Shown here piece by piece: positions 1 to 7,572 of a DNA stretch of 50,607 nt. Made by a program: the position numbers and the translations under genes. The stretch's first letter is position 1, and each line of letters opens with the position of its first letter. The stretch is taken from the NCBI GenBank assembly GCA_034928535.1, contig JAYFOV010000007.1, positions 1 through 50,607 of the forward strand, written 5' to 3'. The notes beneath the pieces are model-generated. The model was not told the origin of the DNA and did no database searches. It saw only the letters and a program-made list of their open reading frames with translations. The DNA comes from CAXXOK01 sp001604115 (lineage in GTDB: Bacteria; Bacillota; Clostridia; Christensenellales; Aristaeellaceae).

Positions 1-131
1 CGGCGGGGGATTTTTATGCATCAATGCATCCTGTTGGGGAGGGTTTGACCCAATGTACCGGAGCATCGGTTCTGTGTGCTGGGTTGGGCGGCGGCATGGG
101 GGCATCGCCGCATGTGTTCGTTGCCCGCTAT

Positions 132-264
132 CCCGCTCGCCTCATCGCCCTGCGGGCGGTTCGCTCGCTCGCTTTTTTTGGGTGGGGGCGGGGGCACGCG
201 CAGGGGTTTCACCCCGGCACCCCACAAAGGCTTGCGCCCTTGACCCTTTACCGCTGCGGCGGGG
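132..264 (-). repeat. R-family interspersed repeat, copy 1
   Basis: One end carries a GCTCGCCTCATCGCCCTGCG motif. The middle has short inverted repeats of the AGGGGTTTCACCCC kind, and the other end is CCGCTGCGGCGGGG. The same layout recurs near 4.8, 6.2, 6.4, 13.4 and 24.5 kb. Read on the minus strand it follows argS, so it would form the 3' part of that transcript. No protein-coding content is supported. The first 130 bases of the window show nothing else recognisable. Confidence 0.75.
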
Positions 265-292
265 GGTGGGCATTCCCTTTCCCCCCTGCCCC

Positions 293-456
293 TTATACTA
301 TTTCAAAACCTTAACGCTTCTATCTCGCAAACGCTTTTGCCCTATGGCTTCGTCGCGAAAGCTCGACGTAGCCCCGCTACGCCTTCGCTTCCGCTCCTCG
401 CCATAGAACAAAATCGCTCGCGATCTATGAAGCATTAAGGATTTGAAATAGTATTA
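293..456. mobile_element. MITE-like element, copy 1 (164 bp)
   Basis: The element is bounded by imperfect inverted termini. The left end reads TTATACTATTTCAAAACC; the right end, read inward, is TAATACTATTTCAAATCC. The inverted similarity continues through CTTAA(C/T)GCTTC. The interior has further dyads around GCGAAAGC and GTAGCCCCGCTAC. A second copy of the same length lies at 31131-31294. It encodes nothing and would need a transposase in trans. Its right terminus supplies the TAA stop codon of argS. I could not define a target-site duplication. Confidence 0.7.
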
Positions 457-2199
457 CATCCGCTCCGGCGCTTCCATCCCGATCAAATATAACCCGGTCT
501 TGATCACGTCCCGCGCGGCACGCGTCAGGCTCACCCGCGCTTCCCGCACGCCCGGCTCCGCATCCAAAATCCGGTTCTCATAGTAAAACTTGTTGTATGC
601 CTGCGCAATTTCCGTGACCGCGCGCGTGACCATGCTCGGCTCGTTTTTGTCGGCCGCGTCCAGCACCGCCTCGGGGAACCGGCTCATCTGCCGCAAAAGC
701 TCCTGGGCATGGTCGTCCGTAAGCCCCGTATAATCCGCAGGCGCATCCGCCGTGCCCTGTTCCGCTGCCTTGCGCAGCAGCGAGCAGCACCGCGCATGCG
801 TGTATTGCACATACGGCCCTGTTTCCCCGTCAAAGTTCAATGCCCTGTCCCACCAGAAATCTATATCCTTGATGCGGTTGTTGAACAAATCGGCATAAAT
901 CACCGCGCCGATGCCCACCTGCCGCGCCACCGTCGCCTTGTCCGGCAGCCCGGGGCTCTTTTCCTCAATGATCGCCATCGCCTTTTCCTGCGCGCGCTGG
1001 AGCAGATCCTCCAGATACACCACATACCCCTTGCGGGTGGATAGCGTCTGCCCTTCGTAACTGATCATCCCAAAGGCCACGTGCACCAGATCCTTCGCCC
1101 AGGGATAGCCCATTTTTTCGACTACCTTGAACCATTGACGGAAATGCAAGTCCTGCTGGTAGGCCACCACATACAGGCATTTGTCAAAATGGTACTCGTC
1201 CGCGCGGTACAGCGCGGCGGCAATGTCCCGCGTGGCATAGAGCGTCGCGCCGTCCTTTTTCAGGATCAGGCAGGGCGGCATGTCCGCATCGGACAGGTCC
1301 ACGATGCTTGCGCCGTCGCTCACGCTCAGCAGCTCTTTTGCCCGCAGCTCATCGATAACGCGATCCATCTTGTCATTGTAAAAGGATTCGCCCGCATAGC
1401 TGTCAAAGGTCACGCCCAGCAGGTCATACACGCGCGCGCAGTCCTTGAGCGTGAGCTCCTTGAACCAGTTGAACAGCGCAAGCGCCTCCGCGTCGCCATC
1501 CTCAATGGCTTTGAAATATGCGCGACCCTCATCCTCCAGGGCATGGGTGCCGGAGGTTTTCTCCTCCTCCTCAGCCACCTCGTGGAATTTCACATACAGG
1601 CGGGTGAGCGCCTCCACGCCGCCCTGCTCCACCTCCTGGCGGTTGCCCCAGCGTTTGTACGCGCTGATGAGCTTGCCAAACTGCGTGCCCCAATCCCCCA
1701 AGTGGTTGATGCCCACCGTCCGGTAGCCCAGGTGGTCATAGATGCGCTTGAGGCTGTGGCCGATCATCGTGGTGCTCAGATGCCCGATGTGAAAACGCTT
1801 GGCAATGTTGATGCTGGAATAGTCCAGGCATACGGTCTTGCCCTGCCCGATGTCGCTGGCGCCGTAACGCTCGCCTGCCGCCAGCACTTTTTCCACCGTT
1901 TTTTGGGCAAACTGGACCCGGTTGAAAAAGAAGTTCAGATAGCCGCCCAGCTGCTTGGCCTGGCACACATCCGGCGCGTCGATCGCCGCGGCCAGCGCCC
2001 CGGCGATCATCGGTGGCCCCATGCGCAGCGCCTTGCTCAGCTTGAAGCACGGAAAAGCATAATCGCCCATGTCCCGCTCCGGCGGTACTTCCAAAAGCCC
2101 GGCGATCTCCTCCTGGGCGGGCAGCCCTTCGGCCTGCGGGTAGGTGTTTATCAGCGCTGTATGGATCAGCCCGGCCAGGGTCCATTTCATATCATCCAT
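454..2199 (-). CDS. argS: Arginyl-tRNA synthetase
   Basis: Class I aminoacyl-tRNA synthetase charging tRNA-Arg with arginine in the cytoplasm. The 581-residue length is normal for the family. The HIGH signature is intact (RFHIGHL, about residues 135-141), followed by the family-typical HLGDWGTQFG. A LSTRKG motif stands at the KMSKS position, as is usual for ArgS. The C-terminal anticodon-binding domain runs to the usual ending EAPERM. The ATG has an AGGAGG site seven to eight bases upstream. The gene is complete, but its TAA stop is the terminal trinucleotide of the MITE at 293-456, so the element inserted exactly at the 3' end. A MATE gene lies 39 bp upstream on the same strand and may be co-transcribed. 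Confidence 0.97.
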   Translation of the reverse strand: MDDMKWTLAGLIHTALINTYPQAEGLPAQEEIAGLLEVPPERDMGDYAFPCFKLSKALRMGPPMIAGALAAAIDAPDVCQAKQLGGYLNFFFNRVQFAQKTVEKVLAAGERYGASDIGQGKTVCLDYSSINIAKRFHIGHLSTTMIGHSLKRIYDHLGYRTVGINHLGDWGTQFGKLISAYKRWGNRQEVEQGGVEALTRLYVKFHEVAEEEEKTSGTHALEDEGRAYFKAIEDGDAEALALFNWFKELTLKDCARVYDLLGVTFDSYAGESFYNDKMDRVIDELRAKELLSVSDGASIVDLSDADMPPCLILKKDGATLYATRDIAAALYRADEYHFDKCLYVVAYQQDLHFRQWFKVVEKMGYPWAKDLVHVAFGMISYEGQTLSTRKGYVVYLEDLLQRAQEKAMAIIEEKSPGLPDKATVARQVGIGAVIYADLFNNRIKDIDFWWDRALNFDGETGPYVQYTHARCCSLLRKAAEQGTADAPADYTGLTDDHAQELLRQMSRFPEAVLDAADKNEPSMVTRAVTEIAQAYNKFYYENRILDAEPGVREARVSLTRAARDVIKTGLYLIGMEAPERM

Positions 2200-2238
2200 G
2201 GTGTTTCCCTCCTGTATGGTGCGTGGGTGTGCGCCGCG

Positions 2239-3687
2239 TCATTCGGCGGCGGGGGTGGGCGCCTGGGCGTCAGTCGCCGGCGCGCTTTGCGAAAGGGCGG
2301 CCTCCGCCCGCTGCCGCCATTTGCCGCGGCGGTAGATGAATGCGGTCATGGCCGTACCGGCCAGCCAGGCAATCAGCAGGCTCAGGAATATGCTCGCCGG
2401 GTGCCCGTTGGGCCATGCCGTGCTGCGGGAAAACCACGCCATGCCGTAGGCCAGCGGCAGGCGGATCACGATGGTCACAATAAAGCTGATCCACATAGGC
2501 GCCATGGTTTCGTTGAGCCCGCGCATCACGCCGCTCATGGTCTGCGTGAGCCCAAAGGCGATGTAACCCAAGGCCAGAATGCGCATCATGTCCGCGCCCA
2601 GATTGACCACCGCCTCCGTGGCCGTGAACACGCTCATGAGCTGCCGCCCAAACAGCACGATGCTCAGCGTGAGCACGCTGGCGCACACCAGCGTCATCCA
2701 GATGGCGTCCTTGGCCCCCTGATGGATGCGCGCAAGCTTGCGCGCGCCGTAGTTTTGCCCGCTGAAGGTGGTGGCCGCGATGCCAAAGGTAAAGTTGGGC
2801 ATCATGGCAAACCCATCCACCCGCATGACGGCAGTCGTGGCTGTGACCACCACCGCGCCCAGCGAGTTCATCAGGGACTGCACCAGCACGCCCTGCAGCG
2901 CCATGATGGCCTGCGTGACGCCCGCGGGCATGCCCAGCCGGATGGTGCGCCGCGCGATGGCCTTGTCCAGCCGGAGTGCCTGGCGGTTCAGCGTAAGGAT
3001 ATCGCGCATGCGGGTCAGGCGGCGGAAGCACAGCACCGCCGTGAGCCCCTGCGCCAGGATGGTCGCCAGCGCCACACCGTCCGTGGCCATGCCAAAGCTT
3101 GCCACAAGCAGGATGTCCAGCCCAATGTTGAGCACCGTGGCCACCAGCAGGTACAAAAGCGGGCTCACACTATCGCCCAGCCCGCGCAGCACACCGCTCA
3201 AAATGTTGAAATACGCGCACCCCAGGATGCCCGCAAACAGGATCACCAGATAATCCCCCGCCATCTGGAGCATTTCCGGCGGGGTGCCCAGCAGGGAGAG
3301 GATCGGCCGGCTGAGCGTGACCCCGACCACTGTGGTGATGAGCCCTGCCCAGAACGTAACATTGACGATGGTGCCAACGCTGCGGCTGAGCAGCGCGCGG
3401 TCCTTGCTGCCAAACGCCTGGCTGACCACGATGCTCGCGCCCGTGGAAACGCCCATGAAAAGCGCCAGCATCAGGTTGAGCACCGGAAAGGTGAGCCCCA
3501 CCGCGCCCAGCGCGGCATCCCCGATGTAGTTGCCCACCACGATGGCATCCACGGCGTTATACAGCTGCTGGGCAAAGTTGCCAAGCAGCAGGGGGATGGA
3601 AAACATAATCAGCTCGGTCATGGGTTTGCCCACGGTCATATCCCGCGGGGCAAAAAAGCGTTTGCACGCTGTGATGATGGTTTGCAT
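2239..3687 (-). CDS. MATE-family multidrug/Na+ antiport exporter
   Basis: Inner-membrane exporter of the MATE family, which moves cationic drugs or metabolites out using a Na+ or H+ gradient. The 482-residue product has about twelve hydrophobic segments in two related halves. The N-terminal half includes MIMFSIPLLLGNFAQQLYN and VDAIVVGNYIG, typical of the family. The reading frame is open further upstream, but the ATG at 3687 is preferred because AAAGGA lies just before it and the conserved MATE N-terminus begins there. The tail is low-complexity and rich in Ala and Pro. The natural substrate cannot be inferred. It may share a transcript with argS downstream. Confidence 0.9.
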   Translation of the reverse strand: MQTIITACKRFFAPRDMTVGKPMTELIMFSIPLLLGNFAQQLYNAVDAIVVGNYIGDAALGAVGLTFPVLNLMLALFMGVSTGASIVVSQAFGSKDRALLSRSVGTIVNVTFWAGLITTVVGVTLSRPILSLLGTPPEMLQMAGDYLVILFAGILGCAYFNILSGVLRGLGDSVSPLLYLLVATVLNIGLDILLVASFGMATDGVALATILAQGLTAVLCFRRLTRMRDILTLNRQALRLDKAIARRTIRLGMPAGVTQAIMALQGVLVQSLMNSLGAVVVTATTAVMRVDGFAMMPNFTFGIAATTFSGQNYGARKLARIHQGAKDAIWMTLVCASVLTLSIVLFGRQLMSVFTATEAVVNLGADMMRILALGYIAFGLTQTMSGVMRGLNETMAPMWISFIVTIVIRLPLAYGMAWFSRSTAWPNGHPASIFLSLLIAWLAGTAMTAFIYRRGKWRQRAEAALSQSAPATDAQAPTPAAE

Positions 3688-3930
3688 GATGTTCCTTTCG
3701 TGGTGTGCCGCCCGCACGGCCGGCCGCCGGCAAAAAAATGCCCGGCTGCTGCCTGCGGGATGGCACCCTTTGTCCTTGACCCGGCGCACAGGCGCAGCCT
3801 GCCCGGACGGGCTGCGCAGCCGCACCTTGCGCCCTGCCGTAAATGCCCGCAAACCGGGCTGGTCTGTTGCCGGGGCGCCTTCAAGCCCCGCGCCCTGCCC
3901 GGCATGCCTGTTTGTCACTTTGCAAATGGG

Positions 3931-4644
3931 TTATGGGTGCAGCACCGTGCCCATCGGATCGCCTGCCAGCACTTTGAGCACATTATCCGCCGGCTCCAGC
4001 GCAAACACGCGCACCAGCGGGAAGCGGTTGTCCCGCAGCAGGATGAAAGCGCCCGCGTCCATCGCACGCAGGTCGCGCGCGGCGCAGGCCTCATACGTCA
4101 CATCGCGGATCAACTCGGCGTTTTTGTCGGTGTTCGGGTCGGCGGTATAGACGCCATCCACGTTCTTGGCCATGTAAATGGCATTGCACTCCAGCTCCAG
4201 CGCGCGCAGCACCACCGCGCTGTCCGTGGAAAAAAAGGGGTTGCCCGTGCCGCACGCCAGCAGCAGGATGTGCCCATCCGAAAGCATCGCCTTGGCTCGG
4301 GTCACGTTGTAGCTCTCGGCCAGGCGCGGCATGTCCAGCGCGCTCATCACCGTGGCCTTCTCGCCAAGGCGCAAAAGGCAATCCTGCATGTACAGGCTGT
4401 TTTGCAGCGTGGCCACCATGCCCATCTGATCGGCCGCCACTGCGCCCATGCGCATGGCCTGGCCGCGCCTGCCGCGCCACACGTTGCCCCCGCCGATGAC
4501 CACTGCCAGCTGTGCGCCCGTTTCGCGCACGCTTTTAAGCATCCTGGCCGCGGCCTCAAACGCTTCGTGGCTGAACAGCCGCCCGCCTTCGCCCAGCGCC
4601 TCGCCGCTCAGCTTGAGGATCACGCGCGTCCTTTCCTTCTCCAT
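3931..4644 (-). CDS. pyrH: UMP kinase
   Basis: Bacterial uridylate kinase of the amino-acid-kinase fold, phosphorylating UMP to UDP for pyrimidine nucleotide synthesis in the cytosol. Family motifs are clear: KLSGEAL at the start, GGGNVWRG, AADQMGM, then CGTGNPFFSTD and NVDGVYTADP in the nucleotide-binding part. At 237 residues it matches the usual length. The ATG at 4644 has GAGGGG seven bases upstream; the long open frame before it is non-coding. In many Firmicutes pyrH sits between tsf and frr, but here it stands alone with its own sigma-A-type promoter, so it has been moved from the usual ribosome-factor operon. Confidence 0.95.
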   Translation of the reverse strand: MEKERTRVILKLSGEALGEGGRLFSHEAFEAAARMLKSVRETGAQLAVVIGGGNVWRGRRGQAMRMGAVAADQMGMVATLQNSLYMQDCLLRLGEKATVMSALDMPRLAESYNVTRAKAMLSDGHILLLACGTGNPFFSTDSAVVLRALELECNAIYMAKNVDGVYTADPNTDKNAELIRDVTYEACAARDLRAMDAGAFILLRDNRFPLVRVFALEPADNVLKVLAGDPMGTVLHP

Positions 4645-4681
4645 GGAGAATCCCCTCTTTATCATGCTATTTTCAGGAAAC

Positions 4682-4711
4682 ATTATACATGATGGCGCGC
4701 GCCCCTGTAAA
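4682..4711 (-). promoter_or_regulatory. pyrH promoter (TTTACA-18-TATAAT)
   Basis: On the minus strand TTTACA (4706-4711) and TATAAT (4682-4687) are separated by 18 bases. Transcription would begin about 30 bases before the pyrH start codon. Confidence 0.65.
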
Positions 4712-4808
4712 GCAAGCCGCGCGATTGCGTGAGATTTGTAGGCAAAACCCCCTGCAGTCACGGCAGAAAAACGCAGCAACCCCAGTTGCGCCAGTATGTC
4801 AAAATACT

Positions 4809-4933
4809 CCCGCCGCAGCGGTACAGGGTCAAGGGCGAAAGCCCTTGCGGGGTTTGGCGCAGCGCCCCAAAGCCATATGCCGCAGCATGGTTGGCAAACG
4901 GGCGAACAGCCCGCAGGGCGATGAGGCGAGCGG
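4809..4933 (+). repeat. R-family repeat, copy 2
   Basis: Runs from CCCGCCGCAGCGG through AAGGGCGAAAGCCCTT to GCCCGCAGGGCGATGAGGCGAGCGG. It is the same element as the other R copies but in plus orientation. It lies upstream of pyrH and far downstream of tetR, so it is the one well-preserved copy that does not follow a gene in sense orientation. Confidence 0.7.
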
Positions 4934-5449
4934 TGACAGCGATGCTCCGGGGTATTTTCGACAGATTGACGCAGCAACCCCATCTGCGCGTCCACCCACG
5001 CGGGGCAAAGCGCACAGTGTTTCCCACATTTTGAGGAAAACACTGTGCGCTGGCGCACCCGACGCCGGGCAGTGCTGGCCGCGCATAGGGTGCCCGTGCT
5101 CCGGCACTGCATGCAACCCCTTTGTTCCTTGGATGGCTGGCCGCCGCTGCGGGCTTCCCGCGCCATGCCGCTCCCTGGGCGTTTGCCCTCCGGCGGGGCC
5201 TCTCCGCCGACCGGCCGACGTACCGCGTCATCTCATGTGTATTGAACCTATCGCCGCGGCGTCCCTCGCCGCGCATAGGGTGCTTTCATTTGGCTGCCTT
5301 GCGGCCATGCCGCACCGCGCCAACAATACAGGCCCGCAGCAACCCCGCGCCCGCCGCCCCTTTCTGGGGGGGCGGGCGCGGGGGCGTATCATAGCAGTAT
5401 GGATCAAATGCAAAGCCCCGCGGCATGGCCTGCTGGCAGTGTGCCTACG
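4934..5449. other. Intergenic stretch with a long perfect inverted repeat
   Basis: I see no supported gene. A perfect 14-bp inverted repeat (AGCGCACAGTGTTT at 5009-5022, complement at 5038-5051, 15-base loop) would make a strong stem, but no T-run follows on either strand. A 15-bp direct repeat CCGCGCATAGGGTGC occurs at 5079-5093 and 5269-5283. The remainder is G+C-rich filler. Confidence 0.5.
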
Positions 5450-6061
5450 TTATGTTCCCTGGGGCACCGGGTTTTCCTCGCGCACCATCTGGGCGCAAGC
5501 CCCCTCCACCAGCTCATCCATCGCGCGCTCAAAGTGATCGCCCACATCCGGGGCAATGAGCAGGGAGTAGAACAAGATTTTCACCGCAGCGCACGCATCC
5601 GGTTTGGACACCGTCAGCATCACGCGGCTGCTGTCGATCAACTCGCCGATGAACTCATCCACGCTCCGGTAATGCTCGCTGAGCACCGCCTCGGGCAGTT
5701 TGCGCGTCATCAGGGGGATATCGTCCCGGCAAAAGCGCATCAGCGGCTGCTGGATCATGATGCGCCAAGCGGTCTTGAGCGCCAGCGCCGCGCGTTTGCG
5801 GGGCGACAGATCCTCCTGCGCGGCCAGCGCCTGCGCCGTGCCCTCATAAATCTGCTGGTACCACTGCTCCAGCATATCCAAAAACAGGTGCTCTTTACTT
5901 TGGTAAAACTTATAAAACGCGCCTTTGGAGATGCCCGCCTCCTCCGCCAGCTCATCCACGGTGGTCTTGCGCATGCCCACGCTGGCAGCATTTTTGCGTG
6001 CGGCCTCCCGCAAGGCATTCACGATGCCGTGGCGCTCCTTGGGCGTAAAGCTCACAGCCAT
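5450..6061 (-). CDS. TetR/AcrR-family transcriptional regulator
   Basis: A 203-residue TetR-type repressor. The N-terminal helix-turn-helix spans about residues 10-55, with TVDELAEEAGISKGAFYKFY as its core, typical of the family. The rest is an alpha-helical ligand and dimerisation domain with no recognisable substrate signature. The ATG at 6061 is chosen because AAAGGAGGG precedes it and the family N-terminus starts there. The gene lies downstream of, and on the same strand as, a MacAB-like exporter operon, but has its own promoter. The most economical reading is that it represses that operon through the inverted repeat at 10609-10638, and possibly itself. The inducer is unknown. Confidence 0.9.
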   Translation of the reverse strand: MAVSFTPKERHGIVNALREAARKNAASVGMRKTTVDELAEEAGISKGAFYKFYQSKEHLFLDMLEQWYQQIYEGTAQALAAQEDLSPRKRAALALKTAWRIMIQQPLMRFCRDDIPLMTRKLPEAVLSEHYRSVDEFIGELIDSSRVMLTVSKPDACAAVKILFYSLLIAPDVGDHFERAMDELVEGACAQMVREENPVPQGT

Positions 6062-6137
6062 ATATCCTTTCCCTCCTTTGCCATTGCGGCGGTCATGTGG
6101 GGTTTTCTGGGCGCACAGCGCCTGTGTTGTCGCCCTG

Positions 6138-6166
6138 ATTGTACAGGATTTGCCCATGCGTTGCAA
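6138..6166 (-). promoter_or_regulatory. tetR promoter (TTGCAA-17-TACAAT)
   Basis: Minus-strand TTGCAA (6161-6166) and TACAAT (6138-6143) are 17 bases apart. The -35 box lies within overlapping palindromes (CGTTGCAACG and AACGTACGTT), a plausible autoregulatory site. The flanking CTGAAAAACGT resembles CTGAAAACGT inside the exporter-operon operator. Confidence 0.65.
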
Positions 6167-6207
6167 CGTACGTTTTTCAGGCTCATCGGGCAGCGGCAGC
6201 ACGCTGC

Positions 6208-6331
6208 CCCGCTCGCCTCATCGCCCTGCGGGCGGTTCGCTCGCTTGCTTGTTTTTGGGGGTACGCGCAGGGGTTTCACCCCTGCACCCCACAAGGGCTT
6301 TCGCCCTTGACCCGGTTCCGCTGCGGCGGGG
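6208..6331 (-). repeat. R-family repeat, copy 3
   Basis: Starts with GCTCGCCTCATCGCCCTGCG, has AGGGGTTTCACCCCT and AAGGGCTTTCGCCCTT dyads, and ends GGTTCCGCTGCGGCGGGG. It forms a tandem pair with copy 4. Both lie downstream of the efflux adaptor gene in sense orientation. Confidence 0.8.
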
Positions 6332-6360
6332 GTTGGGCTATAGGCGTTTGGTGGCCGCTG

Positions 6361-6486
6361 CCCCGCTCGCCTCATCGCCCTGCGGGCGGTTCGCTCGCTG
6401 GCTTGTTTTTGGGGGGGTCGTGCAGGGGTTTCACCCCTGCACCCCACAAGGGCTTTCGCCCTTGACCCGGTTCCGCTGCGGCGGGG
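6361..6486 (-). repeat. R-family repeat, copy 4
   Basis: Nearly identical to copy 3, differing mainly in the T/G-rich spacer. It begins within a few bases of the stop codon of the efflux adaptor gene, so it must be transcribed as that gene's 3' end. Confidence 0.8.
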
Positions 6487-6489
6487 GCT

Positions 6490-7563
6490 TTACTGCACCG
6501 GCAGGTACAGGGAAGCACTCGCCCCTAACATCCCGCTGCCCGCCGGAATCGTCGCATGCACCGCAAAATATGCCGCGTTCTGCTTGCTAACTCCAAGCTG
6601 GCTGATTTCCGTGACCGTCGCCATCAACACATTGCCCGGCTTCATGTCCAACGTTACCGGTACCAGATCGCCCACCTTCAGTGTGCCCAGATCCACCTCG
6701 TCCACATCGGCGCGCACCTCCAGCATGTCCGTAAGCCCGATGCGCACCAGCAGCGCGCCCTTCCATACCTGCTGGCCGGGCGTTACCGCAACCTGCTCCA
6801 CCACGCCGGCCGCCGTGGCAAGCACATCCGGCGCAAACGCGCTGGGCGCAGCATCCGCACCCACCAGCCGCATCAGCAGATCCCCCGCCTTCACGCTGGC
6901 GCCCTCGGCCACCGCTACCTCGGCCACACGCCCCGCGCTCGCCACCAGCAGCGCATCCCGGCGCGTTACCTTGCCTTTGCCCACTGCGCTGGTGGCTGCG
7001 TAGTTGTCCCTGCGGTACAAAGTCACATCCGCGTTCAGGTCAAAATCCCCGCTCTGCACCTCCACGGTGTAGGCGTCCCCGCTCACGGCGGTCACGCGCC
7101 CCACACCCTCCGTGGCATTGGTGCCGCTGGTCTTAAAATACAGCGTCTCCCCCAGGTGCAAAATTTTGTTTTCGTTGCTCTTATCCGCGCCGGTGGTGGT
7201 GGCCTGCACGCGGTAGCCCGTGGCAGGCTCAAGCCCTGCCAGCGCGCCGTAGCGCGCCATGGCGGCGGCCGCGTCGTCCCCCTCGGCCACAAACAACGCC
7301 TTGACCACCCCATCCTCCGGGGCATACAGGTCCGTCGTCACATAGGAAACCAGCGCATCCCCCTGCGCCACCTGATCCCCCGTGCGCAGGTCAAAGGAGG
7401 CCAGCGTGCCGCCGTAGGGCGCGGTCACATCCACAAAGCGGGCGGCAGCCACCACCCCGTCGGCCACCGGACGGCCGGTCAGATCCTGCTCCGCCAGGGC
7501 GGGCACACTCGCCAGCACACACAGCGCCAGCAGCAGCGTTGCAATCTTTTTCATCAAAGTCAT
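6490..7563 (-). CDS. Exported efflux adaptor (HlyD/MacA-like)
   Basis: A 357-residue secreted or membrane-anchored protein with an N-terminal signal segment (KKIATLLLALCVLASVPALA). Biotinyl-lipoyl-like half motifs follow: APYGGTLASFDLRTGDQVAQG near residues 45-70, and a second set around TAAGVVEQVAVTPGQQVWKG. A beta-barrel-like C-terminal part ends the protein. This is the pattern of membrane-fusion/adaptor proteins that pair with MacB/FtsX-type permeases. It starts 10 bp after the permease gene, so the two are co-transcribed. In an organism without an outer membrane the adaptor probably works at the outer face of the membrane. The start is either 7563 or the in-frame ATG at 7554. The substrate is unknown. 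Confidence 0.8.
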   Translation of the reverse strand: MTLMKKIATLLLALCVLASVPALAEQDLTGRPVADGVVAAARFVDVTAPYGGTLASFDLRTGDQVAQGDALVSYVTTDLYAPEDGVVKALFVAEGDDAAAAMARYGALAGLEPATGYRVQATTTGADKSNENKILHLGETLYFKTSGTNATEGVGRVTAVSGDAYTVEVQSGDFDLNADVTLYRRDNYAATSAVGKGKVTRRDALLVASAGRVAEVAVAEGASVKAGDLLMRLVGADAAPSAFAPDVLATAAGVVEQVAVTPGQQVWKGALLVRIGLTDMLEVRADVDEVDLGTLKVGDLVPVTLDMKPGNVLMATVTEISQLGVSKQNAAYFAVHATIPAGSGMLGASASLYLPVQ

Positions 7564-7572
7564 CTTCCCTTC

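Noticed and set aside
1081..4692. Open frame of 1203 codons antisense to argS, MATE and pyrH
   Set aside because: Shadow of G+C-rich genes: His/Arg/Gln-rich, no ribosome site and no domains, while the opposite strand encodes clear families.
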